From contig CAAGNN010000109.1 in assembly GCA_900771325.1 (NCBI GenBank), positions 1-5,860 on the forward strand: a stretch of DNA of 5,860 nt. The letters run 5' to 3'. Origin of the DNA: Kiritimatiellia bacterium (lineage in GTDB: Bacteria; Verrucomicrobiota; Kiritimatiellia; RFP12; DVOR01). Below are positions 1 through 5,860 of the stretch, piece by piece. The stretch's first letter is position 1, and each line of letters starts with the position of its first letter. The position numbers and the translations under genes are program-made. Under the pieces are notes generated by a model. It had not been told where the DNA came from. It ran no database searches and saw only the letters and a list, made by a program, of their open reading frames with translations.

Positions 1-1355
1 ATGTTCCACGGACTATTGGAGAAAAGTTGCTGAATGCAGAGATAGCCGTTGTAGAGGAAGACGGTGTGAGCGACCTGCGTGGCACCATTCATCTCGCGGT
101 AGGAGACGCGGCGGCCGAGACGGTCAAAGGCCATTGTGATGACCTTCGTTCCCTGCGTCCAACGGATAGGCCGGTTCTCGGCGTTGTACTCCACCTGCCA
201 AATGCCAGTCGCCGTCTTGACGGTGGTCTGATTTCCGTCGAGGTCGTAGGTCGGCGTGAAGTCATCGATGGCGGTGTATTGATTGAGGTTATTGGCGGTG
301 TAGCTCTTCCCCTCGGCGGTGGTGCGATTGCCGATGTCATCATAGGCGTAAGAGACTTCGTCGGCCGAGATGAGCTCATCGCGGATGTTGTAGCCGTATT
401 GCTCGGCGTTCTTGGAGGTGCGGCGACCAAGGAGGTCGTTGGTGTAGGTGTAGGAACTGATGACCGTGCCATCGGGTTGGGCATTGACCACCTGGGTGAG
501 CAAGTCGCGCGTAGGCTCATAACTCCACGCAGCCGTCAGCCCATTGGGATAGGTGAGGCTCGACTTCAGGTGCGTACCCGGCAGGTAGCCCCAGGTAAAG
601 GTCCCGCCCTCATTGAGCGTGGTGATACGCCCGGTCGCGCCATCATAGCCCAGGGTGGTCCGCCGCGCGCCATTGACGCTATAGCCCGCATCGCGGCCGT
701 AGCTATCGTAGTGATGGGTCAGCGTCTTGGTATAGAGCCCCGAAATCGCCTCGCTCACCAACTCGCCAACGTCATTGTAGGCGAAGACGGTGGTGCCGGC
801 GGCATCGGTGGCCGAGGCTTGGCGACCGTAGCTATCGTAGGTAAAAGTCACGCCTGGCGTGCCATCGGAGTAGGCAATCGCCGTCACATCGCCATAGAGA
901 TTGTAGGTGTAGGTCGTGACAATCCCGCGCGCGTCGGTCCGCGTGGCCACCTGCCCCAGGTCCGTCAGCGTGTAGGTGACCCCGCGCCCGTCGGCATAGG
1001 TCTTCGCGACAACGGCCCCGGTCGCCTCATCGTAGGCCCAGGTCGTCACATCGCCCGTCTCTGCCGCCTCGTCGCGAAACGTTTCCATCGTCACCTTCTG
1101 CCCAAAGGCATCATAACCATACTGCACCGGATAGACGGCCCCGCCCTCGGCGACCTTCTGCCCGCGCGCGTTATAACCATAGTCTACCACATTCCCCAGC
1201 GCATTGGTGACCGCCGCCAACCGCCCGGCCTCATCGTAGCTATAGGCCGTCACCGCCCCGGCTCCATCGGTCACCGCCGCCAATCGCCCCAAAGCGTCAT
1301 AGGCGCGCGCGGTCACATTCCCGCGACCATCGGTCTGCGCCACCGGTCCCAGCCG
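1..1355 (-). CDS. RHS/YD-repeat protein, 3'-partial, no start in its own frame
   Basis: Reading the minus strand from about 1355 to the window edge gives about 450 codons without a stop. They are rich in YD-repeat units such as YDALGRLAAVTDG, YGYDAFGQKV and YAYDDIGNRTT, and end in a segment typical of the RHS core end (NLNQYTAID, then LDGNQTT, YNAENRP, FDRLGRRVSYRE and LYNGYL). RHS/YD proteins are secreted or surface beta-cocoon proteins; many carry a variable C-terminal toxin, which would lie off the window here. The frame is open back to a stop at 1461-1463 but has no ATG before 1088, and repeat character begins abruptly near 1352. The upstream leader ORF (ATG 1689) is in another frame, so this is probably the body of a gene whose 5' part is deleted or frameshifted. 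Bases 798-1225 recur inverted at 2052-2479. RHS identity is firm; whether an intact protein is made is doubtful. Confidence 0.85.
798..1225 (-). repeat. Inverted repeat arm A (within the RHS gene)
   Basis: This stretch matches 2052-2479 in inverted orientation over 428 bases without a single indel. I count 23 differences by hand, about 95% identity. Homology stops sharply at both ends: before R-LAAVT on the 5' side and after ATDAA on the 3' side. It encodes several YD units. Confidence 0.9.
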
Positions 1356-1689
1356 CAGAAGAAAAACAAACCACCTCCGCCTCCGGCCAACTCCCCAGCG
1401 GAACCACCTCTCCAACCCCACACCCCAACAGAACCCCCTCGGCTGAATAAACCCGCCAATCTAACGCCTCCACATCCACCGGCGCCCCCAAAAAGGCAAA
1501 CAACAAATCCGGCGAAGCCCCAAACAGCCGCACCTCCAACCCCTGCTCTGAAACCGCCACCGACCGCACCCACGCCGCATCACACACCACCTCCGGCGGC
1601 CGTTGCGCCACATCAATCCCCACCCGATGCATCCACACCCCCGCCAGCAACCCCGCCGCCGCACAACACCATACTGCGCCATTTACCAT
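1297..1689 (-). CDS. Leader ORF with hydrophobic N-terminus, likely 5' part of the disrupted RHS gene
   Basis: This 130-codon ORF starts at ATG 1689, five bases after a GGAGG ribosome binding site and about 64 bases below the probable transcription start of a good sigma70-type promoter. Residues 4-20 are hydrophobic (NGAVWCCAAAGLLAGVW) and are followed by HR, which suggests a membrane anchor or weak signal peptide. Residues about 40-110 look beta-rich (VRSVAVSEQGLEVRLFG, DWRVYSAEG). I do not recognise a family. The last 15 or so codons overlap the RHS repeats in the wrong frame and look non-native. Removing one base in the T5 tract at about 1362-1366 would join the leader in frame to the YD repeats. 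It could instead be a separate small exported protein cut by the RHS junction. The start is well supported; function is unknown. Confidence 0.6.
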   Translation of the reverse strand: MVNGAVWCCAAAGLLAGVWMHRVGIDVAQRPPEVVCDAAWVRSVAVSEQGLEVRLFGASPDLLFAFLGAPVDVEALDWRVYSAEGVLLGCGVGEVVPLGSWPEAEVVCFSSAAGTGGADRWSRECDRARL

Positions 1690-1694
1690 CTCAA

Positions 1695-1699
1695 CCTCC
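1695..1699 (-). promoter_or_regulatory. Ribosome binding site of the leader ORF
   Basis: The minus strand reads GGAGG, then five bases, then ATG at 1689. This decides the start of the leader ORF over internal alternatives. Confidence 0.7.
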
Positions 1700-1759
1700 G
1701 TAAGTCTCTGTTATCCTATACAACCTATGTCCAGTCATAGCCCTGCCCAGTTGGCTACC

Positions 1760-1788
1760 ACTATACCTAACACCCAACCCAAAGTCAA
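1760..1788 (-). promoter_or_regulatory. Sigma70-type promoter for the leader/RHS gene
   Basis: On the minus strand a -35 box TTGACT (1788-1783) is followed by exactly 17 bases and a -10 box TATAGT (1765-1760). This is close to the TTGACA-N17-TATAAT consensus. Start of transcription is expected near 1753, leaving a leader of about 64 bases before ATG 1689. A 5-bp inverted repeat, AGGGC with GCCCT around a 6-base loop (1788-1803), lies against the upstream edge of the -35 box and could be an operator; that last point is only inference. Confidence 0.7.
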
Positions 1789-1937
1789 GGGCGTTTTTGC
1801 CCTCTGAGGCGGATTGCGGAGGGGGTGACTCCTCACACCTCTCACGGCGGGAACTTGCCCTTCTGGAGAGTGTCAGTGATTGGCCTGGCAAGGCCTCCTG
1901 CCGCTACTCCCCAAAAATGCCCGCGCCTGACTCAAAG

Positions 1938-1973
1938 CGAACTAGGGCCTAGCTCACCTCGAACTAGGGCCTA
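1938..1973. repeat. Short direct repeat CGAACTAGGGCCTA, two copies
   Basis: The 14-base motif occurs at 1938-1951 and again at 1960-1973, eight bases apart. The first copy contains the near-palindrome CTAGGGCCTAG; the second forms the left side of the terminator stem. The pair may reflect duplication of a terminator half or a binding site. Confidence 0.7.
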
Positions 1974-2002
1974 CCTCGGGGCGAGGTAGGCCCTATCTTT
2001 TT
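1965..2002 (+). terminator. Rho-independent terminator, plus strand
   Basis: A perfect 14-bp stem (left arm 1965-1978, right arm 1982-1995) closes a GGG loop and is followed by TCTTTTT (1996-2002). There is no T tract on the other side, so it acts on plus-strand transcripts. No convincing plus-strand gene ends upstream, so it is an orphan. Its effect now would be to shield the RHS/transposase chimera at 2052-2689 from read-through. Confidence 0.8.
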
Positions 2003-2038
2003 CAGGGTATCGCGCGGGGGCGGAAGTGGGGGCGTTAG

Positions 2039-2479
2039 GGGAGGATTTGGAGGCGGTTGGCGGCGGTCACCAACGCGCTGGGGAATGTGGTAGACTATGG
2101 CTATAACGCGTGCGGGCAGAAGGTCGCCGAGGGCGGGGCCGTCTATCCGGTGCAGTACGGTTATGATGCCTTTGGGCAGAAGGTAACGATGGAGACATTC
2201 CGCGATGACGCGGCCGAGACGGGCGATGTGACGACCTGGGTCTACGATGAGGCGACCGGGGCCGTCGTCGCGAAGACCTATGCCGACGGGCGCGGAGTCA
2301 CCTACACGCTGACGGACCTGGGGCAGGTGGCCACACGGACCGACGCGCGCGGGATCGTCACGACCTACACCTACAATCTCTATGGCGATATGACGGCGAT
2401 TGCCTACTCTGATGGCACGCCGGGCGTGTCCTTTACCTACGATGGCTACGGTCGCCAAGCCTCGGCCACCGATGCTGCC
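2039..2479 (+). pseudogene. Displaced RHS/YD-repeat gene fragment
   Basis: The open frame starts just after a stop at 2036-2038 and has no ATG or convincing ribosome binding site; a TTG at 2057 is the first possible start. It encodes YD units (YGYDAFGQKV, WVYDEATGAV, TYTYNLYGDM) that differ from the minus-strand copy by only six residues. Neither the RHS N-terminus nor the core end is present. The frame continues without a stop into the transposase C-terminus at 2480. It is a gene fragment moved by recombination or by the neighbouring insertion sequence, and is unlikely to be expressed because a terminator sits directly upstream. Confidence 0.8.
2052..2479 (+). repeat. Inverted repeat arm B (second RHS copy)
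   Basis: This is the partner of 798-1225. The two arms face each other across 826 bases (1226-2051) that hold the promoter, leader ORF, first YD units and a terminator. The sum of paired coordinates is constant (3277) from end to end, showing that there are no gaps. Confidence 0.9.
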
Positions 2480-2830
2480 AACGCCTACTACAACCGCTGG
2501 CAAATCGAAGACCTCTTCCAAGACCTCAAAGGCGCTTTCGCCATCGAACAAACCCGCTTCCGCACCTTTCGTCGTCTGACAAATCTCATTGCCATTGCGA
2601 CACTTGCGTTCGTCTACTTCGCTCACCACCTCCCCCATTGCAGCGAAGCGACCGCCAAACTCCTTAAACTGATGAAGGACAACCAATAAACCGTCCTCCT
2701 CCGCTTCCGCCCTCTCGTCTCCAACATCCGCACGTTCCTCACCCTAACCCACCCGCGCTACATTACCGGATGCCCCCGCAAAGAAAAACCTCCCGACCCA
2801 ACCCCACTCCTCCCAAACTTCTCCTGCTAA
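2480..2830 (+). pseudogene. IS4-family transposase, C-terminal remnant
   Basis: From 2486 the frame reads YYNRWQIEDLFQDLK. This fits the IS4-family Y-x2-R-x3-E-x6-K signature exactly: Y at 2486, R at 2495, E at 2507 (the last acidic residue of the DDE triad) and K at 2528. A hydrophobic segment (TNLIAIATLAFVYFA) follows, as is usual for these transposases. The first two acidic residues and the whole N-terminal half are missing, replaced by RHS sequence in the same frame, so the product cannot transpose. The frame stops at TAA 2687-2689 but stays open for 46 more codons to TAA 2828-2830. That stretch (HPRYITGCPRKEKPPDP) has the basic, Pro-rich look of a transposase tail, so the first stop is probably a later nonsense change. 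The exact IS ends are not resolved. Confidence 0.8.
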
Positions 2831-2911
2831 TCCATCCCCCCCCCCACACACACCCTTTCCCTTCTCCCTGACAAAATCCGAAATAAGGGTGTAAATAATA
2901 ACCTTCTTCAT
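2744..2911 (-). pseudogene. Truncated 5' stub of a gene downstream of the kinase
   Basis: ATG at 2911 is preceded at eight bases by AAGGAG (2925-2920), a strong ribosome binding site. The first residues, MKKVIIYTLISDFVREKGKG, look like a real protein start. After about 22 codons the frame enters a G10 tract and then the back side of the transposase tail, giving low-quality sequence to a stop at 2744. An upstream in-frame ATG at 2944 lacks a comparable binding site. The gap to the kinase stop is 86 bases with no clear terminator, so this was probably the next gene of the kinase operon, cut off by the IS4 element. The first 13-20 residues are too short to assign a function. Confidence 0.45.
2836..2853. 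repeat. Homopolymer C10 followed by (AC)4
   Basis: Ten consecutive C residues (2836-2845) are followed by ACACACAC (2846-2853). On the minus strand this is a G10 tract inside the stub ORF, about 22 codons after its ATG. Such tracts are prone to slippage in replication and sequencing. It also lies near the probable boundary between IS remnant and host sequence. Confidence 0.85.
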
Positions 2912-2997
2912 TTCGTTGTCTCCTTCTTGTCTTGCACCGACCATCTCAGCGCTTTCAACACAAAAGACAACTGGCTAAAGCGATTGTGACAAGGAAA

Positions 2998-5860
2998 TTA
3001 ATAATATAACGGTTGCCATATGTTTTGCATCATCAGCTCGGCCCATTGCTTGACTTGCCTGACTTCCTGCAAAAGGGTCTGGATGAGCGGTAGTGATTGT
3101 TGTGCTTCTTTCGGGTTGTCGGCATAAGGCATCAAGCCATTTACAAGAGCCTGTAATTGTTCTGTCTTGTCTATGATATTACTGGCTAATTGTCGTATAT
3201 TCATATAGTTGGGGAACGGTTGCTGGCATAGCATCTGAAGTTGGTTGTACTCATTCTGCAACTGAAGTAGCACAGACGCCACTTGCCCCCTCAACTGCGT
3301 CATTTTCTGTCCTGCTTCTGCATCCCCTAACTTCTCCGCTTGTTTTAGGTATCGAATTGCCTGAACATAGTCTTTTTGTACTCCAATGCCATTTCCGTAG
3401 GCTAAGCCCAACATACGTAATCCTTGAGCATTTCCATGGTCGGCTGATTTCCGCAGCAGCAGAATACCCTCATTATAATCAACCGAGACTCCTTTACCCT
3501 CAAGATACATTCCACCGAGGTTTGCTTGGGCGATGTTATGTCCCTGGTCAGAGGCTTTTTTGAACCATTTTGCGGCTTCCACATCATTATGCGTGGCTCC
3601 ACCATAACCAAAGAAATGGCAAACACCTATGAAGAACTGAATGTCCCGATTGTTCTTATCTGCATTTTGAGCCAACTTGAAACCGTCGTACCATCTCTCG
3701 CCTCTAAATGCAAGTAGGGCTTCATCTGTATTTCTTTTAGCTGCACGAACTTTCTCTATTCTCTCCAATGCCTCCTTTGCCTTTTCATACCCGCCATCAG
3801 CAGCTTTCTTATACCATCTCACACTTTCCGCCTCATCTTTAACGACACCTTCTCCCTTGGAATACATAACTCCAAGGTTAAATTGCGCCGCAAGCGATCC
3901 GTTCTCTGCCGCCTTTAGATACCATCTTACGGCTTCGCTGTCATCTTCGCTAACTCCATACCCATTGTCATAGCAGACTCCAATATAGAATTGGATAGTC
4001 GAATCATCTCTGTCTGCCGACTGCGAGAGACGGAATCCATCAGACCATTCTTTATTGGAAAACGCCTTGATCGCAAGACGTGTGTTTTCGGTCTTCCTAC
4101 GTTTATTTCGCAACGATTCGGACAACGTCCTTGCTCGTTCCGATCCACCTTCAACCGCCTTATCATACCATTTTAAGGCTTCATCTTCATCTTTCGCAAC
4201 GCCCTTACCTTTTTCGTAGGCACGCCCCAAGTTACATTGTGCAATGGAATTTCCTTGATTAGCGGCTTTCAAATACCAGCGATATGCCTCCGAATCATCT
4301 TTTAGTACTCCGCGACCATTTGCATACATCACACCAAGATTTGACTGCGCGGCAGCACTACCTTGTTCAGCAGCCTTTCGATACCATTTGACGGCTTCAT
4401 CATCATCTTTGAGGAGACCGCTGCCATTAGCATACATCCAGCCAAGGTTAAATTGAACCGTCACATCATTCAAATCTATGTCATGGCGCAATTGTGCCGC
4501 ATCATCATACCTTTTCTCGTTGTATGCTGCGATGAACTTTGTGGTTGCGACTCTCCGATCAGCGGTTTCCTTGGCCATTTTAGCGGTACTCCCTGCTCTT
4601 TTGAACGCTTCTACTGCTGAAGTATAATCCGATTCCGCCTGCTTGAATTGACCATCATCAAACAATCGGTCCGCTGCAGACAGATGGGACGATGCGACCT
4701 CCCATTCAGAACTTGCAAAGCGACTGGCTTCAAGGCCCTCGGCATTACTTTTTGAAGAGAGTGCTTTCTGCCGAATGGTCGATGCATTGATGCGCAATAT
4801 CTTGTTAGAGTCAAGCCAACGCATATTCTCGCAGACTTTATCGAACATTTCCTTGGCAAGTTTGTAGTCGGACTTGTCAAATGCCTCGATGCCAGCGCGG
4901 TATAACGATTCAACATCCTTGGCTCGGGTGTCGAAATGAGGCCAATTGCGCCATTCTTCTTTTGCGTTTCTATCGCTCGCCTGACTGGCCTTTCCTTTTA
5001 TTATGAGCACTTCGCTTTTAGGTGCCTCATCCACTTCGGGGACAGACACTGGTGCCGGTTGTGGCGGCGCAGGTTGTGGAGACGGGATTGGCTGAGGATG
5101 TGGTATTGGTTGAGGTATTGTCACCGGCAAAGGTGTTGATTCCTCTCGGTCGCTTCCTGCGCGGGCGCTGGGAAACCATGGTGTTGGCACCGGCAAAGGT
5201 GTTGATTCCTCTCGGTGTGTTGTCCTCGATATGGCTAACCAACCACCAACACCAATCGCTGCCATCACAAAAAACGAGATCGCTATCTTCCCGCCTGGGA
5301 ATGGGTGTGATGAATCATTGTCTGGTTTAGTCACGTCGTCTGGAGTCGTCAAAGGCTCAACAGTCTTCCCCTCCAGCGCGTCAACAAAATCAACGCATGT
5401 ATCAAACCGATCACTCGTTTTCTTTGAGAGCGCCTTTTCAAGTGCAACCTTGATACACGAGGGAAGGTCGTCGGGGAGCTCCACTGGATTGTGTCCAATG
5501 ACGTTCAGCATAACCATCGGATCACCTGTGTCGAACACGGATGCAAACGGCACCTCGCCTGTAATAAGCTCGTGAAACAGGACTGCAAGCGAATATTGAT
5601 CGGTCGCCGCGCCTTGCCTGCCACCAAGCCACTGTTCCGGTGCCATATACGGACGCGTGCCGGATGTGTCGTGAATCTCCCGCGAGACGCGCCCCATTGA
5701 CGAGCGTATCTCCGCCGCAAGTCCGAAGTCAAGCACTCGTACAATCAACTTGCCGTCCAGTCGCGTTTCGATCATAATGTTGGCTGGCTTGATGTCACGG
5801 TGAACGATTTTCTGTTCGTGAGCATAGTCCAACGCGGACGCAATCTGTTTAATGATGGCG
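2998..5860 (-). CDS. Membrane Hanks-type Ser/Thr kinase with C-terminal Sel1 repeats, 5'-partial
   Basis: The frame runs off the window at 5860 (QIASALDYAHEQ before HRD), so the kinase N-lobe with its ATP-binding Lys is not seen. Numbering residues from the codon at 5832: catalytic loop HRDIKPANIM at 11-20, DFG at 35-37, APE at 64-66, Asp78, and the subdomain XI Arg at 142. All are intact, so the kinase should be an active RD type. A single membrane helix lies at about 183-201, followed by a Pro-rich linker (207-262) and a helical, TPR-like region (305-455). Eight Sel1 repeats fall in three blocks (457-565, 613-685, 729-840), separated by related spacers. The last 100 residues are helical and rich in Gln and Leu. 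By analogy with PknB-type receptors, the kinase would be cytoplasmic and the Sel1 array periplasmic, binding a ligand or partner protein. The stop is TAA 2998-3000. Substrate and signal are unknown. Confidence 0.92.
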   Translation of the reverse strand, partial: AIIKQIASALDYAHEQKIVHRDIKPANIMIETRLDGKLIVRVLDFGLAAEIRSSMGRVSREIHDTSGTRPYMAPEQWLGGRQGAATDQYSLAVLFHELITGEVPFASVFDTGDPMVMLNVIGHNPVELPDDLPSCIKVALEKALSKKTSDRFDTCVDFVDALEGKTVEPLTTPDDVTKPDNDSSHPFPGGKIAISFFVMAAIGVGGWLAISRTTHREESTPLPVPTPWFPSARAGSDREESTPLPVTIPQPIPHPQPIPSPQPAPPQPAPVSVPEVDEAPKSEVLIIKGKASQASDRNAKEEWRNWPHFDTRAKDVESLYRAGIEAFDKSDYKLAKEMFDKVCENMRWLDSNKILRINASTIRQKALSSKSNAEGLEASRFASSEWEVASSHLSAADRLFDDGQFKQAESDYTSAVEAFKRAGSTAKMAKETADRRVATTKFIAAYNEKRYDDAAQLRHDIDLNDVTVQFNLGWMYANGSGLLKDDDEAVKWYRKAAEQGSAAAQSNLGVMYANGRGVLKDDSEAYRWYLKAANQGNSIAQCNLGRAYEKGKGVAKDEDEALKWYDKAVEGGSERARTLSESLRNKRRKTENTRLAIKAFSNKEWSDGFRLSQSADRDDSTIQFYIGVCYDNGYGVSEDDSEAVRWYLKAAENGSLAAQFNLGVMYSKGEGVVKDEAESVRWYKKAADGGYEKAKEALERIEKVRAAKRNTDEALLAFRGERWYDGFKLAQNADKNNRDIQFFIGVCHFFGYGGATHNDVEAAKWFKKASDQGHNIAQANLGGMYLEGKGVSVDYNEGILLLRKSADHGNAQGLRMLGLAYGNGIGVQKDYVQAIRYLKQAEKLGDAEAGQKMTQLRGQVASVLLQLQNEYNQLQMLCQQPFPNYMNIRQLASNIIDKTEQLQALVNGLMPYADNPKEAQQSLPLIQTLLQEVRQVKQWAELMMQNIWQPLYY
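5122..5216 (-). repeat. In-frame duplication in the kinase Pro-rich linker
   Basis: A 29-base sequence is repeated exactly at 5122-5150 and 5188-5216. The period is 66 bases, or 22 codons, so the frame is kept. It encodes REESTPLPV twice, just outside the membrane helix. Linker length there may vary between strains. Confidence 0.85.

Noticed and set aside
27..1703. A 558-codon plus-strand open frame across the RHS region.
   Set aside because: It is antisense to clear YD repeats. Its product is low-complexity, becomes a Pro/Thr/Lys-rich string near the end, and has no promoter or RBS. It is open because the GC-rich RHS codons leave few stops on the other strand.
1691..1891. A 66-codon minus-strand ORF ending one base before ATG 1689.
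   Set aside because: It spans the -35/-10 promoter and has no convincing RBS. Its Arg/Ser-rich product resembles non-coding sequence. The close stop-start spacing (TGAGATG) could suggest coupling, but the promoter inside it argues against this.
1964..2686. A 240-codon minus-strand open frame over the second RHS copy and transposase tail.
   Set aside because: It is the same antisense shadow as on the other arm, with matching protein sequence because the arms are homologous. It also runs across the terminator.
2003..2870. Possible IS ends: CAGGG at 2003-2007 and, on the other strand, CAGGG at 2870-2866.
   Set aside because: Beyond the first five bases, only about 12 of 21 positions match, and I see no target-site duplication. 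The ends cannot be claimed from this window.
2941..2997. Weak inverted repeat CGCTTT/AAAGCG after the kinase stop as a possible terminator.
   Set aside because: The stem is six base pairs with a loop of about 20 bases and no T tract, too weak to call.
3357..5744. Several 60-114 codon ORFs on both strands inside the kinase gene.
   Set aside because: All are shadows of the 944-codon reading frame. None has an RBS or recognisable domain.

Overview
The window reads as part of an accessory region from a bacterium of the PVC group (Verrucomicrobiota/Lentisphaerota type). This assignment is inference. It rests on the style of the YD-repeat core and on a Hanks-type kinase fused to Sel1 repeats, both of which I associate with that group; no ribosomal or other taxonomic marker is present. 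Base composition is split: the YD-repeat parts are visibly GC-rich, while the kinase gene is closer to balanced or AT-leaning. The two halves may therefore have different histories.

Positions 1-1689 (minus strand) hold an RHS/YD-repeat gene whose 3' end runs off the window. A promoter (1760-1788), a ribosome binding site and an ATG at 1689 drive a 130-codon leader ORF with a hydrophobic N-terminus. The YD repeats follow from about 1355 but lie one frame away from the leader, so the gene is frame-disrupted or was joined by a rearrangement. The very long plus-strand open frame across this region is an antisense shadow.

Positions 1690-2051 hold the promoter and leader, two copies of a 14-base motif, and a strong plus-strand terminator hairpin with no recognisable gene upstream of it. 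Positions 2052-2479 (plus strand) are a second, inverted copy of 428 bases of the RHS gene, about 95% identical with no indels. It runs in frame into the C-terminal end of an IS4-family transposase with a complete Y-x2-R-x3-E-x6-K signature. The inverted arms flank an 826-base segment containing the promoter, leader and terminator, so recombination between them could flip the promoter.

Positions 2690-2997 hold the tail of the transposase reading frame beyond an in-frame stop, a C10/(AC)4 low-complexity tract, and a minus-strand start (RBS plus ATG at 2911) of a gene that is cut off almost at once. Positions 2998-5860 (minus strand) are one large gene: the catalytic part of a Hanks-type Ser/Thr kinase (its N-lobe lies beyond the window), a single membrane helix, a Pro-rich linker, a helical TPR-like region, eight Sel1 repeats in three blocks and a helical C-terminus. 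It looks like a membrane receptor kinase. The stub at 2911 was probably its downstream operon partner, lost to the mobile-element rearrangement. I see no RNA genes or CRISPR arrays.
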